Origin: Methanothermococcus thermolithotrophicus DSM 2095
GTDB lineage: Archaea > AGJL01 > Methanococci > Methanococcales > Methanococcaceae
Length of the DNA stretch: 64,000 nt
Direction: 5' to 3'
NCBI RefSeq assembly: GCF_946463545.1
Contig: NZ_OX296583.1
Location: 682,001-746,000 of the forward strand
Shown: piece by piece, positions 34,193 through 44,522 of the stretch
Numbering within the stretch: the first letter of the stretch is position 1
Layout: the number at the start of each line of letters is the position of its first letter
Made by a program: the position numbers and the translations under genes
The notes under the pieces: model-generated
The model's database searches: none
Seen by the model: the letters and a program-made list of their open reading frames with translations, nothing else
What the model was told of the DNA's origin: nothing

Positions 34193-35080
34193 TTACCTAG
34201 TAACAAAATCCCAAAATGATTTAACAGCACTTGGATTTCCAGGTCTTTTTCCTTTAACTAGGTATAAATATCTTGTTAAATCCAGATCCACAATAGGTAT
34301 AATCTTTACAAGTCCTGCTTCAGCAGCTTTCTTTGCAGGTATTTCGGAAAGTATGCTAACGCCGTATCCTTCCGAAACCGCAGTTATAATCGAAGAGTTA
34401 CTCCCTAAACTCATTACAACATGCAGATCCATCATTGAATACCCTCTATCAGTCAGCGCCTTCATCAATATCTCTCTTGTACCAGAACCTTTCTCTCTGT
34501 CGATATAATCCTCTTTTAATACATCTGAGAGTTTTGCCACTTCTTTTTCAGCAAGATGATGATTTGGAGGCACTATCAATACAAGCCTATCCTTGCCTAT
34601 GACTGCACTATCATAGTTATCATCGTAAATATTACCCACTGCAATTATATCGACCATTTTATCTTCAAGTAATTTGAAACATTTTTCTGAATCCGTAATT
34701 TGAATTTCAAATTCAACATCTTTGAATTCCTTATTGTACTCTCTAATAATACTCGGTAAAAGATGTTCTCCTGGTGTAGTACTTGCTGCAATTCGTATCA
34801 CACCTTCAGGATGTTCGTGAAGTATTCTCATTTGTTGTTTAGCACTGTTCAAATAATCAAGTATCTTTTCAGCATTTTTGTATAGTGTTTCGCCTTCCAG
34901 GGTTAAATCTACACCTTCAGGAGTCCTTAAAAATAGCTGAGCATCAAAAAACTTTTCCAATACAGATATATGATTACTTACAGTCCCTTGAGTCACCCCT
35001 AGTTTTTTTGCAGCTTTTGAAAAGCTTTTTGTTTTTGCAGCGATGACAAATGTTTGAAAATAACTTATTTTAGGATCCAC
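34193..35080 (-). CDS. LysR-family transcriptional regulator
   Basis: 295 residues. N-terminal helix-turn-helix (TFVIAAKTKSFSKAAKKLGV, then QGTVSNHISVLEKFF) and a periplasmic-binding-like effector domain with VIRIAASTTPGEHLLPSIIR. The start is GTG 35080 behind GGTGAT, which gives the typical LysR length; 20 residues of upstream frame lack HTH sequence. It is divergent from an aminotransferase-like gene with a palindromic site between them, the usual LysR arrangement. It resembles MJ0300. Confidence 0.9.
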   Translation of the reverse strand: MDPKISYFQTFVIAAKTKSFSKAAKKLGVTQGTVSNHISVLEKFFDAQLFLRTPEGVDLTLEGETLYKNAEKILDYLNSAKQQMRILHEHPEGVIRIAASTTPGEHLLPSIIREYNKEFKDVEFEIQITDSEKCFKLLEDKMVDIIAVGNIYDDNYDSAVIGKDRLVLIVPPNHHLAEKEVAKLSDVLKEDYIDREKGSGTREILMKALTDRGYSMMDLHVVMSLGSNSSIITAVSEGYGVSILSEIPAKKAAEAGLVKIIPIVDLDLTRYLYLVKGKRPGNPSAVKSFWDFVTR

Positions 35081-35142
35081 AGTATCACCAAATAATAATA
35101 TTAGCAAATAATTATAAAGCCATTTGAAACATTCACTCATAT

Positions 35143-35159
35143 TATTAGAAAAACTAATA
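35143..35159. promoter_or_regulatory. Candidate LysR-type operator
   Basis: TATTAG-AAAAA-CTAATA is a perfect 6-bp dyad. T and A at positions 3 and 15 give the T-N11-A pattern of LysR boxes. It lies in the divergent promoter region between the regulator and the aminotransferase-like gene, next to TATATAA. Confidence 0.5.
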
Positions 35160-35303
35160 TATAAATCATTCTAATAACTGCATATTATTATTGAATTTAT
35201 TCCAAAACGGATAAGAATTAATTAACGTGTTTGAAATGAATTCATTTGCATAATAATGGCACTTTAACATGCTGTGTACGTATAACCATATTTTGGTGAT
35301 TTG

Positions 35304-36269
35304 ATGATAATTCCTCATAGAAAACCATGTATTGAAGCTCAGTTAAGAGTTAAAGGCGACGAACAGGAATTGAAAAACATAATAAATGATCTATTAAGAA
35401 ACAAAAAAGACATAGGCATATCAAATATAAATATACTTCCTTCTGGAAATGCAGCCATTTGTGTGTCTTCAAAGATTATAAAGGACATATATGGAGAGTC
35501 TAACGTTTTAGTTCCCGATATGGGAGGTTGGAAGGGTTTTATAACATATTCAAAGATGTTCAATCTAAACCCAATAAAGATTAAGACAGAACTTGGGATA
35601 ATTGATCCATCTACTTTAGACGAATGTATTAAAAAATATCAAGCCAAAGGGTTGTTCCTAACCTCTCTTGCAGGGTATTTGACCCCACAACCGCTGAAGG
35701 AAATTAAAAAGGTATGTGAAGAAAATGAAATTCTTTTTGTTGAAGATGCCTCTGGAAAAGTTGGTGGAGATTGTGGATATGGGGATATTATAGTCTGTTC
35801 AACAGGAGCTCCAAAAATAATAAACTGTGAATATGGAGGTTTTATTGGAATAGATAAAAAAATAAAGGATCACTTAAAAGAGCTCGGAAAATTGGAAGAA
35901 CTAAAAAGCTTTTTAAAAACCTACAAAACATTCAATATATTTGGTTCGATGAAGGAAGAAACGCTTAGGGCCAGAAAAACATATAAAAAATGTGTTTATC
36001 TATCGGATATAATAAAAGAAGAAATGGAAAATGCTTATTTTGAGGGAAAAGAAGGAGTTTCGGTATTCTTAGAATATGAAAACCCGAATGAAGTTTTAAA
36101 AAATTTTGAAAAAAATGTAAAATTGGACAATGGAAAATCCCTACTAACAAAATGTCCAAAATACGAAAGAATTCTTAGAAAAGGTGTCGTTGTTGAGATA
36201 AAGAAAATGGATGTTCAAAACCTAGACGATGAAGAAATATTGAAAATTTTAGATTTCTTAAAAAAATAG
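35304..36269 (+). CDS. PLP-dependent aminotransferase-fold protein (DegT-like)
   Basis: 321 residues. Fold-type I features: INILPSGNAAICVSS near residue 50, GLFLTSLAGYLTPQPLKEIK, the cofactor-contacting FVEDASGK, and a candidate Schiff-base Lys in CSTGAPKIINCEYGGFIG. Short for the family and the substrate is unknown; it could be a sugar aminotransferase relative. ATG 35304 is preferred because GGTGAT precedes it. It is transcribed divergently from the LysR regulator, which probably controls it. Confidence 0.65.
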   Translation: MIIPHRKPCIEAQLRVKGDEQELKNIINDLLRNKKDIGISNINILPSGNAAICVSSKIIKDIYGESNVLVPDMGGWKGFITYSKMFNLNPIKIKTELGIIDPSTLDECIKKYQAKGLFLTSLAGYLTPQPLKEIKKVCEENEILFVEDASGKVGGDCGYGDIIVCSTGAPKIINCEYGGFIGIDKKIKDHLKELGKLEELKSFLKTYKTFNIFGSMKEETLRARKTYKKCVYLSDIIKEEMENAYFEGKEGVSVFLEYENPNEVLKNFEKNVKLDNGKSLLTKCPKYERILRKGVVVEIKKMDVQNLDDEEILKILDFLKK

Positions 36270-36391
36270 TAATATATTCAGTGACGTGGGAACAGTGATA
36301 AGATACCACGGTATAAAAGATATTTAAATATTACATTAAAGTGGCAACCCGATAAAATACCATAAATTTAAAAAAATAATATGAAATATTA
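36270..36391. other. Convergent intergenic region
   Basis: No gene is visible. It contains two imperfect copies of GATAARATACCAYR separated by about 60 bp and AT-rich sequence. Confidence 0.3.
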
Positions 36392-36736
36392 TTATAATGC
36401 ACTCTTAATTTTTTCAGTTGCTCTTTTCATAGCTATTCTAATCAAACCAAGATTTACCTTTGAATCAGTTAAAACTACCAAAATTCCTTCACCTGCATCG
36501 GTCATCAATGTTTTCCCAAATTCGCCCTCAATCATCATCTGTTCTAATTTCCCCTGACCTATCTCTGTAGCAGTCCTTTCAGCTGAACCAAATGCAGCTG
36601 AAGCCATAGCACCTATTAATTCAGTATCAATACTTGAAGGAACCTGAGATGCTATAACTAAACCATCTTTACCTACAACCATTGAACCTTTTATACCTTC
36701 GGTTTTATTCAAATCTACAAGCATTCTATCTATCAT
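36392..36736 (-). CDS. Roadblock/LC7 domain protein (MglB-like)
   Basis: 114 residues, a single roadblock fold: [60 protein letters not shown]. Roadblock proteins act as partners or GTPase-activating proteins of small GTPases. It is cotranscribed after a Ras-like GTPase gene (31 bp apart), matching MglA/MglB pairs. ATG 36736 follows GGTGG; ATG 36748 is an alternative. Confidence 0.85.
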   Translation of the reverse strand: MIDRMLVDLNKTEGIKGSMVVGKDGLVIASQVPSSIDTELIGAMASAAFGSAERTATEIGQGKLEQMMIEGEFGKTLMTDAGEGILVVLTDSKVNLGLIRIAMKRATEKIKSAL

Positions 36737-36767
36737 ACATTCCACCATAACAAATTTTTCACCAATC

Positions 36768-37283
36768 TTATTTAAACAATTTGTTTTTCAAGAAGTCCAT
36801 GAGCTCAGAAGTACCGTTTCCATTTAGTATCGAACCTTCAAAAATATCCTTGCAGTTCTGACCATTTTCTTCATTGAGCTCCCTTATATAATCTTTTAAT
36901 TGTTTTATTTTTTCGCAATCTTCACAAAGGTCCATTTTATTTATAAATACTATGTACGGTATTTTTTTAGTATTTAGCACATCTATAATCTTCTTATCAA
37001 CATTTCTTAATCCAACACTTCCATCCAAAACCACTATAACAAAATCTGCACCAGTTAATGCGATTTCCCTCATGAATTCAAATTTTTCCTGTCCTGGAGT
37101 TCCAAAAAAATGGACCTTTTTCCCATTCAATATTGTCTTACCATAATCTATGGCTACTGTGGTCCCATTATGTTCAACCTTACTTACATTGTCCAGTAAA
37201 TTTTCCATTAATGTAGTTTTTCCAACATCTTGGGAACCCATAACTACAATCTTTATTTCCTCTTTTTCCCTGTCTTTTATCAT
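36768..37283 (-). CDS. Small Ras/MglA-like GTPase
   Basis: 171 residues. G1 GSQDVGKTT, switch [14 protein letters not shown] (equivalent to DxxGQ), G4 NKMD and a GSILNGNG G5-like stretch. Membership in the archaeal MglA/Arf-like group is clear; its job (polarity, trafficking or regulation) is unknown. ATG 37283 follows GGGGTATT. The gene lies 12 bp after the Hmd-related gene and is followed by the roadblock gene. Confidence 0.87.
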   Translation of the reverse strand: MIKDREKEEIKIVVMGSQDVGKTTLMENLLDNVSKVEHNGTTVAIDYGKTILNGKKVHFFGTPGQEKFEFMREIALTGADFVIVVLDGSVGLRNVDKKIIDVLNTKKIPYIVFINKMDLCEDCEKIKQLKDYIRELNEENGQNCKDIFEGSILNGNGTSELMDFLKNKLFK

Positions 37284-37294
37284 AATACCCCGTT

Positions 37295-38323
37295 TTAATC
37301 ACTGAAGAGTTTTCTCATACTTCTCTTGATAGCACCCTTAGCCGCAGCTCCTCCTATTAAAGTTTCGATTTCCTTTACTAAAGATTGTGCAGCTACAAGA
37401 GTCGTTGGTTTTATTTCCGTTTCTTCTGATGATTTTTTCAATTCATCGTCTAAATTCTTAAGGATATCGAGTGCGGCATCCAACTCTTTTTGCTGATCTA
37501 ATAGACGCATTGATGAAGCTGATTTTGCCAATAACTCTGGATTTAATGCCTTTAAAAGTCCAGTAACCCCGGAGGTTTCTACAAGAGAAGCCATAGTTTG
37601 AAGCGTCATTAGTATCTGTTGTTCAATCATTTTTTCAGGAGCTTTTATAATCTTTTTACCTACCGAGTAGTAGTCTAAAATTCCTGCTAAAGCAACAGCG
37701 GTTAAAAGAGATCCCATATCTGAAACAGTTGATGAAACATCTGCTGGCACAACATAGGCTTTTTTACCAACACTTTCTACCAAGTCAATGCACTTTTTTA
37801 TCTGTTCCTCTGTGGCATAGTTGGTACCATCTGTAGAAGCTCCACCTATAACATAGTGCTCATGCTGAGGAGTTCCAGGAACTGCAGCAGGATGCATTGA
37901 TGATATCCCTACATCTTTTCTCTTTGTTCTTAATTCCACTTCCAACATGGCATATAGTACTACAGGAGATGCAGTACAAGTATTCGCAATTATTGCATTT
38001 TCAGGCAAATGAGGAAGAATATTCTTTGCTATCTCAACTGTTTTCTTTCCAAATGGTGTAAAAAATATTGCAACTTCTGAATTCTTCGCAGCTTCAATAT
38101 CATCTGAAACTACTTTAACCCCTGCATCCTCAACAGCCTTCCACATATCCTCTGTCAGCATATCTCTATTGGGTTCTGCCAAAATAGTATTATGTCCTGC
38201 CTCTGCAAACTCCATTGCCATTCTACTTCCGCCATATGGTGGAGCTCCCCCATATTTTTCAGGTAATTTCAATTCATTAACATAGAGGTTTTGATTCCCT
38301 GCCCCATATACTACAACATTCAT
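37295..38323 (-). CDS. Hmd-related protein (H2-forming methenyl-H4MPT dehydrogenase paralog)
   Basis: 342 residues. An N-terminal Rossmann segment (VVVYGAGNQNLYVNELKLPE) is followed by ANTCTASPVVLYAMLE and SSMHPAAVPG, and the helical domain VPADVSSTVSDMGSLLTAVALAGIL matches the folding domain of Hmd. It belongs to the hmd_rel family (TIGR01724 type, MJ0715-like), not to the true hydrogenase; the Cys in NTCT is at the position of the Fe-guanylylpyridinol ligand, but function in the paralogs is unclear. ATG 38323 follows GGGTGATT. Confidence 0.85.
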   Translation of the reverse strand: MNVVVYGAGNQNLYVNELKLPEKYGGAPPYGGSRMAMEFAEAGHNTILAEPNRDMLTEDMWKAVEDAGVKVVSDDIEAAKNSEVAIFFTPFGKKTVEIAKNILPHLPENAIIANTCTASPVVLYAMLEVELRTKRKDVGISSMHPAAVPGTPQHEHYVIGGASTDGTNYATEEQIKKCIDLVESVGKKAYVVPADVSSTVSDMGSLLTAVALAGILDYYSVGKKIIKAPEKMIEQQILMTLQTMASLVETSGVTGLLKALNPELLAKSASSMRLLDQQKELDAALDILKNLDDELKKSSEETEIKPTTLVAAQSLVKEIETLIGGAAAKGAIKRSMRKLFSD

Positions 38324-38398
38324 TGAATCACCCATAAATTTAAAAAAATAGCATGTAAATATTTAATTATAATATATGCGGCTATGATATATATTAAC

Positions 38399-39487
38399 TT
38401 ATAGCTTTTCTATTACAAAAATTCCATTGCTCAATGTTTTGTATTCAAAATCATATCCCATATGATCCAAGGTATTGATTATGTCTTCTTTAGATACATA
38501 TCCTCCGAAAAATTTATTCAACCTGTTGTAGAATTCAAATAAATCAACACTAACGTTAGTTGTATCTTTAAAAAACTCCTCTGCAATAACTACTTTTCCC
38601 CCAGTTCTTGTAGCATCCATCATTTTCTTTAAAAATGTCTTTATAGAGGGAGCGTATTTTAGTGTATATGTACAAATTACATAATCGTACTTGTTTTTAA
38701 TTATTGCATCACGGAAATCTATTGGTTTCAATGTTGCCCAGTCCATACCCTGTCTTTTAACCCTATTTTCTGCGATTTTAAGCAGTTTTTTTGAGAAGTC
38801 AACTCCGGTGTATTTCCCATTTGGCCCCAATCTAGAAGCATAAAATTCCGGAGATCTTGAACCACATCCAACATCTAAAATACTATCGTTAATATCTATA
38901 TCGAGGTACTCAGCTATTATCTCCCTACATGCATTTGAGTATGAAGTATTTGATATCATGTCCCAAATATCAGCATCCTTTTTAAAATTGAGTAATATAT
39001 CAGGGTGATCATAGCTTATAAGAGCATATCTAGCCAAATTTGCCATGAAATCATACCTTAATATATAATCTTCCATAAAGTAGTCATACAAAGGATGCTT
39101 AAGAGTTATTTGAAACTCGCTATTTAACTCTAGAACCTTATCTTCACATTTAATAATCCCGAGCTTTACTGCAGTTTTTATATAATCTATGAGAAAATCT
39201 TTATTTGGGTAACTTAAAAAATCGGTTACATTATCCAATTTAGGATTATATTTAATGGTCTCAAAAATCCCAAAGTTTAATCCCTGTTTGAAGAAGGTGC
39301 ATAACAAGTAATCATTTAAATACTCTATGGTAGTATCCATAGCTTTAAGATTATTTTTCATACTTTTAGTTTTGTAACCAGCAATGTTCTCATAAATTTT
39401 ATCTGTCATACCCTCACTTAGCGAGTTTGTTCTATTGTTATCCAATTCCCCTACCCTGACTTCATGATTGTATGCGCTATTGTCCAT
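38399..39487 (-). CDS. SAM-dependent methyltransferase, class I
   Basis: 362 residues. The SAM-binding motif is ILDVGCGSRSPEFYASRL with YTGVDFSKKLLKIAENR next and VICTYTLKYAPSIKTFLKKM as motif II/III. An N-terminal helical domain of about 180 residues may hold an O-methyltransferase-like dimerisation fold. Substrate unknown. GGTGAAAGC precedes ATG 39487, and the gene begins 4 bp after a winged-helix regulator gene, so they are likely cotranscribed. Confidence 0.82.
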   Translation of the reverse strand: MDNSAYNHEVRVGELDNNRTNSLSEGMTDKIYENIAGYKTKSMKNNLKAMDTTIEYLNDYLLCTFFKQGLNFGIFETIKYNPKLDNVTDFLSYPNKDFLIDYIKTAVKLGIIKCEDKVLELNSEFQITLKHPLYDYFMEDYILRYDFMANLARYALISYDHPDILLNFKKDADIWDMISNTSYSNACREIIAEYLDIDINDSILDVGCGSRSPEFYASRLGPNGKYTGVDFSKKLLKIAENRVKRQGMDWATLKPIDFRDAIIKNKYDYVICTYTLKYAPSIKTFLKKMMDATRTGGKVVIAEEFFKDTTNVSVDLFEFYNRLNKFFGGYVSKEDIINTLDHMGYDFEYKTLSNGIFVIEKL

Positions 39488-39491
39488 GCTT

Positions 39492-39824
39492 TCACCACTT
39501 GTTAATAGAATCGTAATCTTTCAAGTATTCAATGACGTTCTTGCCATACTCCGTCATTATGTATATTTTCATTCCCTCTTTACTTACGCATTCTACTAAA
39601 CCCAGCTCAACTAATGAAGAATTTCCATTGTAACGATTTCCCATTCCTTTTAAACATCCTAAAACATTGCTGGGGTCCGAATTTACCCTTCTTGAAAGTT
39701 CTGAGAGATATATCCCGTTAGGGTAAATCCGGTAAAGGAAATACATTATCTTCTTTCGCAATTTACTTTTATTTAAAGATCTTATTATGGTGGGGTTAAT
39801 AAAAATCATGTCATCTGTATTCAT
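39492..39824 (-). CDS. Winged-helix transcriptional regulator
   Basis: 110 residues. A single wHTH: KLRKKIMYFLYRIYPNGIYL, SELSRRVNSDPSNVLGCLKG, with VECVSKEGMKIYIMTEYGK as wing and final helix. GGGGAGGG precedes ATG 39824. It probably regulates the downstream methyltransferase gene or the neighbouring surface-protein gene. Confidence 0.78.
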   Translation of the reverse strand: MNTDDMIFINPTIIRSLNKSKLRKKIMYFLYRIYPNGIYLSELSRRVNSDPSNVLGCLKGMGNRYNGNSSLVELGLVECVSKEGMKIYIMTEYGKNVIEYLKDYDSINKW

Positions 39825-39854
39825 GGTACCCTCCCCAATGAACTTGTTATACAT

Positions 39855-42527
39855 TTAATTATTATTCAATGCAGTATTGGTTATCATAGATATTAGGCCC
39901 TTAATACTGTTAACCACTGAAGAAAATACGTTCCCTAAAAAACCCTGTTCCCTGCTCTCTTCCGGTTGTTTACTTGACTGACTATTTTCAGTACTGTTCT
40001 CAGCTAATTTATTAATATCTGGATTTTGTTCCTCTGCGTTAAACTCAGTATTTTTGTTGTTTTCTGTTTCCATGTGGCTTTCCTTCTTTTCGAGGGTCAA
40101 ATTTATGCTTTTCTTTAAAATCATTGGGTGATATTTTCCATTATCATATACGAAATCTGGTATTTTTGTATAAAGATTGGCAGTATAATTACCATTATCT
40201 AAGTCATTCACTGGGATATTAACTAAGTTAGTCTCTAAAGAGTGTAATGTTCCCCTGTAGTATTTACTTCTATAAACCGTAGAACCATTTTTTTCCATCT
40301 CTACCCAGTACTCATAGGATATGTTAACAGGATAGTTACTGGCCAGTTCTGAAGATATATGTGCATGAATTTGATTCTCATCGTAGGATAGATTATCTAT
40401 ATTGAGTGGTGCTATGACTTTAGTGACTTTATTGATACTTGTTGGCACTTTACTTAGTAGATCAATTGCAGAGTATCTCCCAATCTTATAGTAGTCACTG
40501 ATTTCCTTTGAAATCGTTCCGGTACCTTCAGTGTATATTATCTCGATATCTTTAAACTCATCAACAATTGGAACAGCAAAAAACACAGTGTATCCTTCAA
40601 ATCCTTCTTTAAATTCAATTTTAAAATCAACTGTAGTTATTCCATCATTAATACTCCTTGGTGGTACTTCCACTATTTTCTCCGAGCTCTTTGCCCTTAA
40701 ACTTCCATTATGATCTACCACCTCTATCCAGGTTTTATATCTAACTTTCTTATTTAAAGGATTTTCCAACACAACTACGCAGGTATTGTTAAAACCTGCA
40801 ACAGGATAATCAACAAATAAATGGGAATCTTTATTAACAGTGGCTATTTTAGGCTTTAGTGTATTATTATAATATACTTTCTTAATATTTAATATACTAT
40901 ACGCATTGAAATGAACGGTTCTTATACTATCGGCTAATGCATAATCGGTTTTCACAGTTATTTTTATGTCTCCATTAACTTCCCTATTAAACTTCATAGG
41001 TATTGAGTACGTTTCCTTTCCATGTGCCCTTACTTCAAAGTATATCTCAGTAGGATATTCTGCAACCTCTTCCTTGAAGTCATCTTCAACTAGGATATAT
41101 CCAGAAAGTGTTTTATTATAATTATTTTTTAGAGTTACTTCCATAGTATAGTTCTTTCCAACTAGAACATTACCGGAATTGTTAGTCAATAATGTTATGG
41201 AATCATCATTTGGATACTTTATTTCGGATATAATGACTGGAGGGATTTCTTCAGGAGTTACATCTATACTTTCAGTTTTGTTATAGGTAAATATTTTGTC
41301 ATCAGTATAAACTACAAATCCAATATCTTTAGGACCGGAATATCCAATATAACTTGGAGTGTAAATCTCTTTAACCTCAAATCTATCTAATTTTACTTTT
41401 ATAAGACGCTGACTTCCTGTTGGGTCCTTAATTAAAATATTTGCATTAACATCCTGATCAAATCTATTTTTCAGTTTTAATTTAAGAACTACCAAATAAG
41501 AGTCATTTGTTAAATAAACTCTTGGTAAAAGCTTTTTATTTTTATATTGTGATATTGCCCTACTTTTAAGGACTTTTTCAATCTCATCATCTTCAATTCC
41601 TGAACTATCGTAGAATTCTCTTACTATGTAAGAATTATTTTCATTTATTTCATTGACAACCGTGTAATCCATTAAAGATACTGGAAAAAGAAACTCCTTA
41701 TCACTTTTCTTGTAATCGTAGTATATCTTCCCATCGTTATCTATTTTTCTTTCAGTTTTTTCCTCACCATCGGTATAATCATGAAGACCCATTACCAGGG
41801 TGTGGACTTGAATTTTTACACTATCATCGTCATAAACTATAGGGGGAATCTTAAATGAAACTTCAGCTTCTCCATGTAATGGCAGGTATATGGTTTTACT
41901 GTCATTTTCACCGTAATAAAGAACTCCATCGTCATTTTCATTTTCACTGGCATCTTTATTGTAATTTTTAGATACTACTGCAATCCATGTCTTGACCTCA
42001 TAGTCTGTTTGAGAATATGGATTGCTCTCTAAAGTGACCCTAAACCATTGTGAATTACATACTTCAACATTTGGATTATTGTTATCTATGTAGGAATCCT
42101 CACAAGTTATACTTTTCACGTCTATGGGGTTAACCACATTTACAGTAATTGTTTTAGAATTTATGGTCTCCCCATCCTCTATGAGTGAAATATCCACATT
42201 ATGGGGGCCCACTTCTTTAAATTTCAATTTTATTTCAACTATATTTTCCTTATGTGAATTGGGAGAAAGCGGTATTATTGGAGACTCCCAAGTCTCATCT
42301 TCGTACTCTGCCTTAATTTTAACATTATGCTGGTAAGAATCATGATTTACAAGTCCAATATAGATAGACGGAGAACTGGGATCAATATAGAGGGCACCGC
42401 TGGTAGGATTTTCATTGAAAGCCCAAATTTTATAAATTTCAACATTATCCTTAGCCAGGACATCTTGGCAACCAATACCAGTTATAATAAATATTATTAC
42501 TAATAAATAATACTCCATTTTTTCCAT
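39855..42527 (-). CDS. Large exported cell-surface protein
   Basis: 890 residues. A signal segment (YYLLVIIFIITGIGCQDVLA) is followed by about seven Ig-like beta domains with recurrent N-x-S/T sequons (NNNPNVEVCNSQ, NNSGNVLVGKNY, YNNTLKPKIATVNKDSHLF) consistent with glycosylation. A Glu/Asn-rich linker (residues ~835-860) precedes a hydrophobic C-terminal helix. The Cys in GIGCQ could allow a lipid anchor, but that is unproven. Function unknown. It is divergent from another exported protein gene. Confidence 0.75.
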   Translation of the reverse strand: MEKMEYYLLVIIFIITGIGCQDVLAKDNVEIYKIWAFNENPTSGALYIDPSSPSIYIGLVNHDSYQHNVKIKAEYEDETWESPIIPLSPNSHKENIVEIKLKFKEVGPHNVDISLIEDGETINSKTITVNVVNPIDVKSITCEDSYIDNNNPNVEVCNSQWFRVTLESNPYSQTDYEVKTWIAVVSKNYNKDASENENDDGVLYYGENDSKTIYLPLHGEAEVSFKIPPIVYDDDSVKIQVHTLVMGLHDYTDGEEKTERKIDNDGKIYYDYKKSDKEFLFPVSLMDYTVVNEINENNSYIVREFYDSSGIEDDEIEKVLKSRAISQYKNKKLLPRVYLTNDSYLVVLKLKLKNRFDQDVNANILIKDPTGSQRLIKVKLDRFEVKEIYTPSYIGYSGPKDIGFVVYTDDKIFTYNKTESIDVTPEEIPPVIISEIKYPNDDSITLLTNNSGNVLVGKNYTMEVTLKNNYNKTLSGYILVEDDFKEEVAEYPTEIYFEVRAHGKETYSIPMKFNREVNGDIKITVKTDYALADSIRTVHFNAYSILNIKKVYYNNTLKPKIATVNKDSHLFVDYPVAGFNNTCVVVLENPLNKKVRYKTWIEVVDHNGSLRAKSSEKIVEVPPRSINDGITTVDFKIEFKEGFEGYTVFFAVPIVDEFKDIEIIYTEGTGTISKEISDYYKIGRYSAIDLLSKVPTSINKVTKVIAPLNIDNLSYDENQIHAHISSELASNYPVNISYEYWVEMEKNGSTVYRSKYYRGTLHSLETNLVNIPVNDLDNGNYTANLYTKIPDFVYDNGKYHPMILKKSINLTLEKKESHMETENNKNTEFNAEEQNPDINKLAENSTENSQSSKQPEESREQGFLGNVFSSVVNSIKGLISMITNTALNNN

Positions 42528-42674
42528 AATCTTCCCTCTATGTCTAAAACTTTCTAAATTTTATTTAAAATAATTTTTGTGTATATGTTTATGTAGGTTC
42601 ATATTAGCGATTCATCGAAAATGAGATATACCAATTAGCCACAGATGTGTATGTAATCATGCTAAGGTGATTTT

Positions 42675-44495
42675 ATGGGGTTGAAAATAGTAAGCTCAGT
42701 TATTATACTTTTTACATTGGTTGGAGTAGTTAATGGTGTTCCATATAAGTGGGCATCTACGATACCTGTTGAATTTGTTCCACTTTCAAATATGGATAAT
42801 TCAAAGGAGGTAGATTATTACCTAAACAAGCCAAATATTGTGATATTCTACATAGATGATAATTTTAAATTAAACGATCGAAGCAAGGAAATTCTTCGTC
42901 ACCTAAATATTACCCAGGATAAAGAACCCATAGGGGTTATTCCGGACTATGGAAACTATACCTTCATCAGTACAAATGGATTTTTTGTAGTATATCCAAA
43001 AAAATATGTGTATAGAAGCGAAAATGGGGGAGCATTAATCTTTAACCCACCCAAGGAAGTTAATGAAAATAAGGATGTGTTTGAAGTAAAAAATTTATTA
43101 CTTGATGAAAAGAATAGTATTTACGAAATTAAAAACAAAAAACTGTTTGTACCCTATCCAGCAAGTCTTGAGAATAAAAAAATTCTGGATTTCGTAGGCC
43201 AGTACGTTGCAGAAAATGGAGGCACTTTTGCATACATAAACAAAGTTCCACCATTTTACAAACAGGTTGTTATCAGCGGGGTTGCTGTACAAAATGCAAT
43301 TCCCGATCCTCAAGGAGATAGTGCGATTTCAGTCGCTGGAAGAAAAATAACGGTAGATGTACGTGATGAAGAAATTATCAATAAAAAGATAAATAAAATT
43401 AAAATAATCTCGAAATTATTAAACATCAATACAACATACATAACAACAGGTTCTGAAAATATCAATATAATAAAAGAAAATAGACCTACAAATGATGAAA
43501 TCAAAACCTTATTAAACGATTACTGGTTCAAGAAGCGTTATTTAGGATATTACTCCCACCTGCACTATGAACCCTCAAATCTAAATGAACTAACAAAAGA
43601 TTTTGATATTCTGGCTATGAGTTATTACCCACTAATTTATGTTGATAAAGCCCCTGAAACTTTCAAAAATGACCCAATCGGAGGATACTATCCAGAAACC
43701 ATCTCATATAAAGGTACTGAAGAAGTAGGGTACTGGGAAAAAGGCCCAAAATCTGAAAACAACTACTACCATTACGATGGGGAGGACTACTGGAAGGATG
43801 ACGAGAAAATCTCAGGGGACTACTGGAGTTTTCAAGGAAAAAGAGTCCCATTAAGGAATGAATCAGATTTAAATGACAAATATAGATACTTTAACTACTG
43901 GTTTGTTAAAAATTATGGCTATGCCATAAGTCAGGGAGTTAATGGAATAATTTTATTTACAAATGATGAAGATTTACTTGATGCAGTCTTTAAAAGGGAC
44001 AGCGAAAATATTCAATGGAAATTAAACATTGAAGATCTAGATTATATCGTAGTCCCTTATTACAGTAGTATAACCGAAGAAAACGGTGTTATGGTTATAA
44101 ACATTCCCGGAATAAACAACAATGAAATAAATGGCGTACATTTCATTAAAGAATACTACCTACCTCCAAAGGATGAAGAGTATGGAGTTTATGTTGCAGA
44201 TGTCATTGAATACGATATCAATAAAATTTATGGTCTGAAGGACAACTACACATGGATATGCTCATTCAATGATTATGCCAATTGGATAAAAAAATACAAG
44301 AAAAACAGTATTAAAATATTGAATAATAGCGTCTATTTAAAATCAAAGGATGGTGTAAAAGTAACTATCTATAAAAAAGACATGATTAATCTTGGAAAAG
44401 TGTCAACATGTCCAAATAGTTCTTTGGAGAACTATAATAAAGAAATAAACAAAATTGTTATTGCAAATCCCCCTAGGGAATTAGTTTTAAATTAA
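42675..44495 (+). CDS. Exported protein of unknown function
   Basis: 606 residues. A signal sequence (IVSSVIILFTLVGVVNGVP) and many Tyr/Asn residues indicate an extracytoplasmic protein. Its C-terminal DNYTWICSFNDYANWIKKYK plus a short beta tail weakly resembles the C-terminus of polysaccharide deacetylase-like proteins, but the catalytic motifs are not seen. AAGGTGATTTT precedes the ATG. It lies 27 bp before a MinD-like ATPase on the same strand and opposite the large surface protein. Confidence 0.6.
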   Translation: MGLKIVSSVIILFTLVGVVNGVPYKWASTIPVEFVPLSNMDNSKEVDYYLNKPNIVIFYIDDNFKLNDRSKEILRHLNITQDKEPIGVIPDYGNYTFISTNGFFVVYPKKYVYRSENGGALIFNPPKEVNENKDVFEVKNLLLDEKNSIYEIKNKKLFVPYPASLENKKILDFVGQYVAENGGTFAYINKVPPFYKQVVISGVAVQNAIPDPQGDSAISVAGRKITVDVRDEEIINKKINKIKIISKLLNINTTYITTGSENINIIKENRPTNDEIKTLLNDYWFKKRYLGYYSHLHYEPSNLNELTKDFDILAMSYYPLIYVDKAPETFKNDPIGGYYPETISYKGTEEVGYWEKGPKSENNYYHYDGEDYWKDDEKISGDYWSFQGKRVPLRNESDLNDKYRYFNYWFVKNYGYAISQGVNGIILFTNDEDLLDAVFKRDSENIQWKLNIEDLDYIVVPYYSSITEENGVMVINIPGINNNEINGVHFIKEYYLPPKDEEYGVYVADVIEYDINKIYGLKDNYTWICSFNDYANWIKKYKKNSIKILNNSVYLKSKDGVKVTIYKKDMINLGKVSTCPNSSLENYNKEINKIVIANPPRELVLN

Positions 44496-44522
44496 TAAAA
44501 CACATTTTGAGTAGTGATACTT

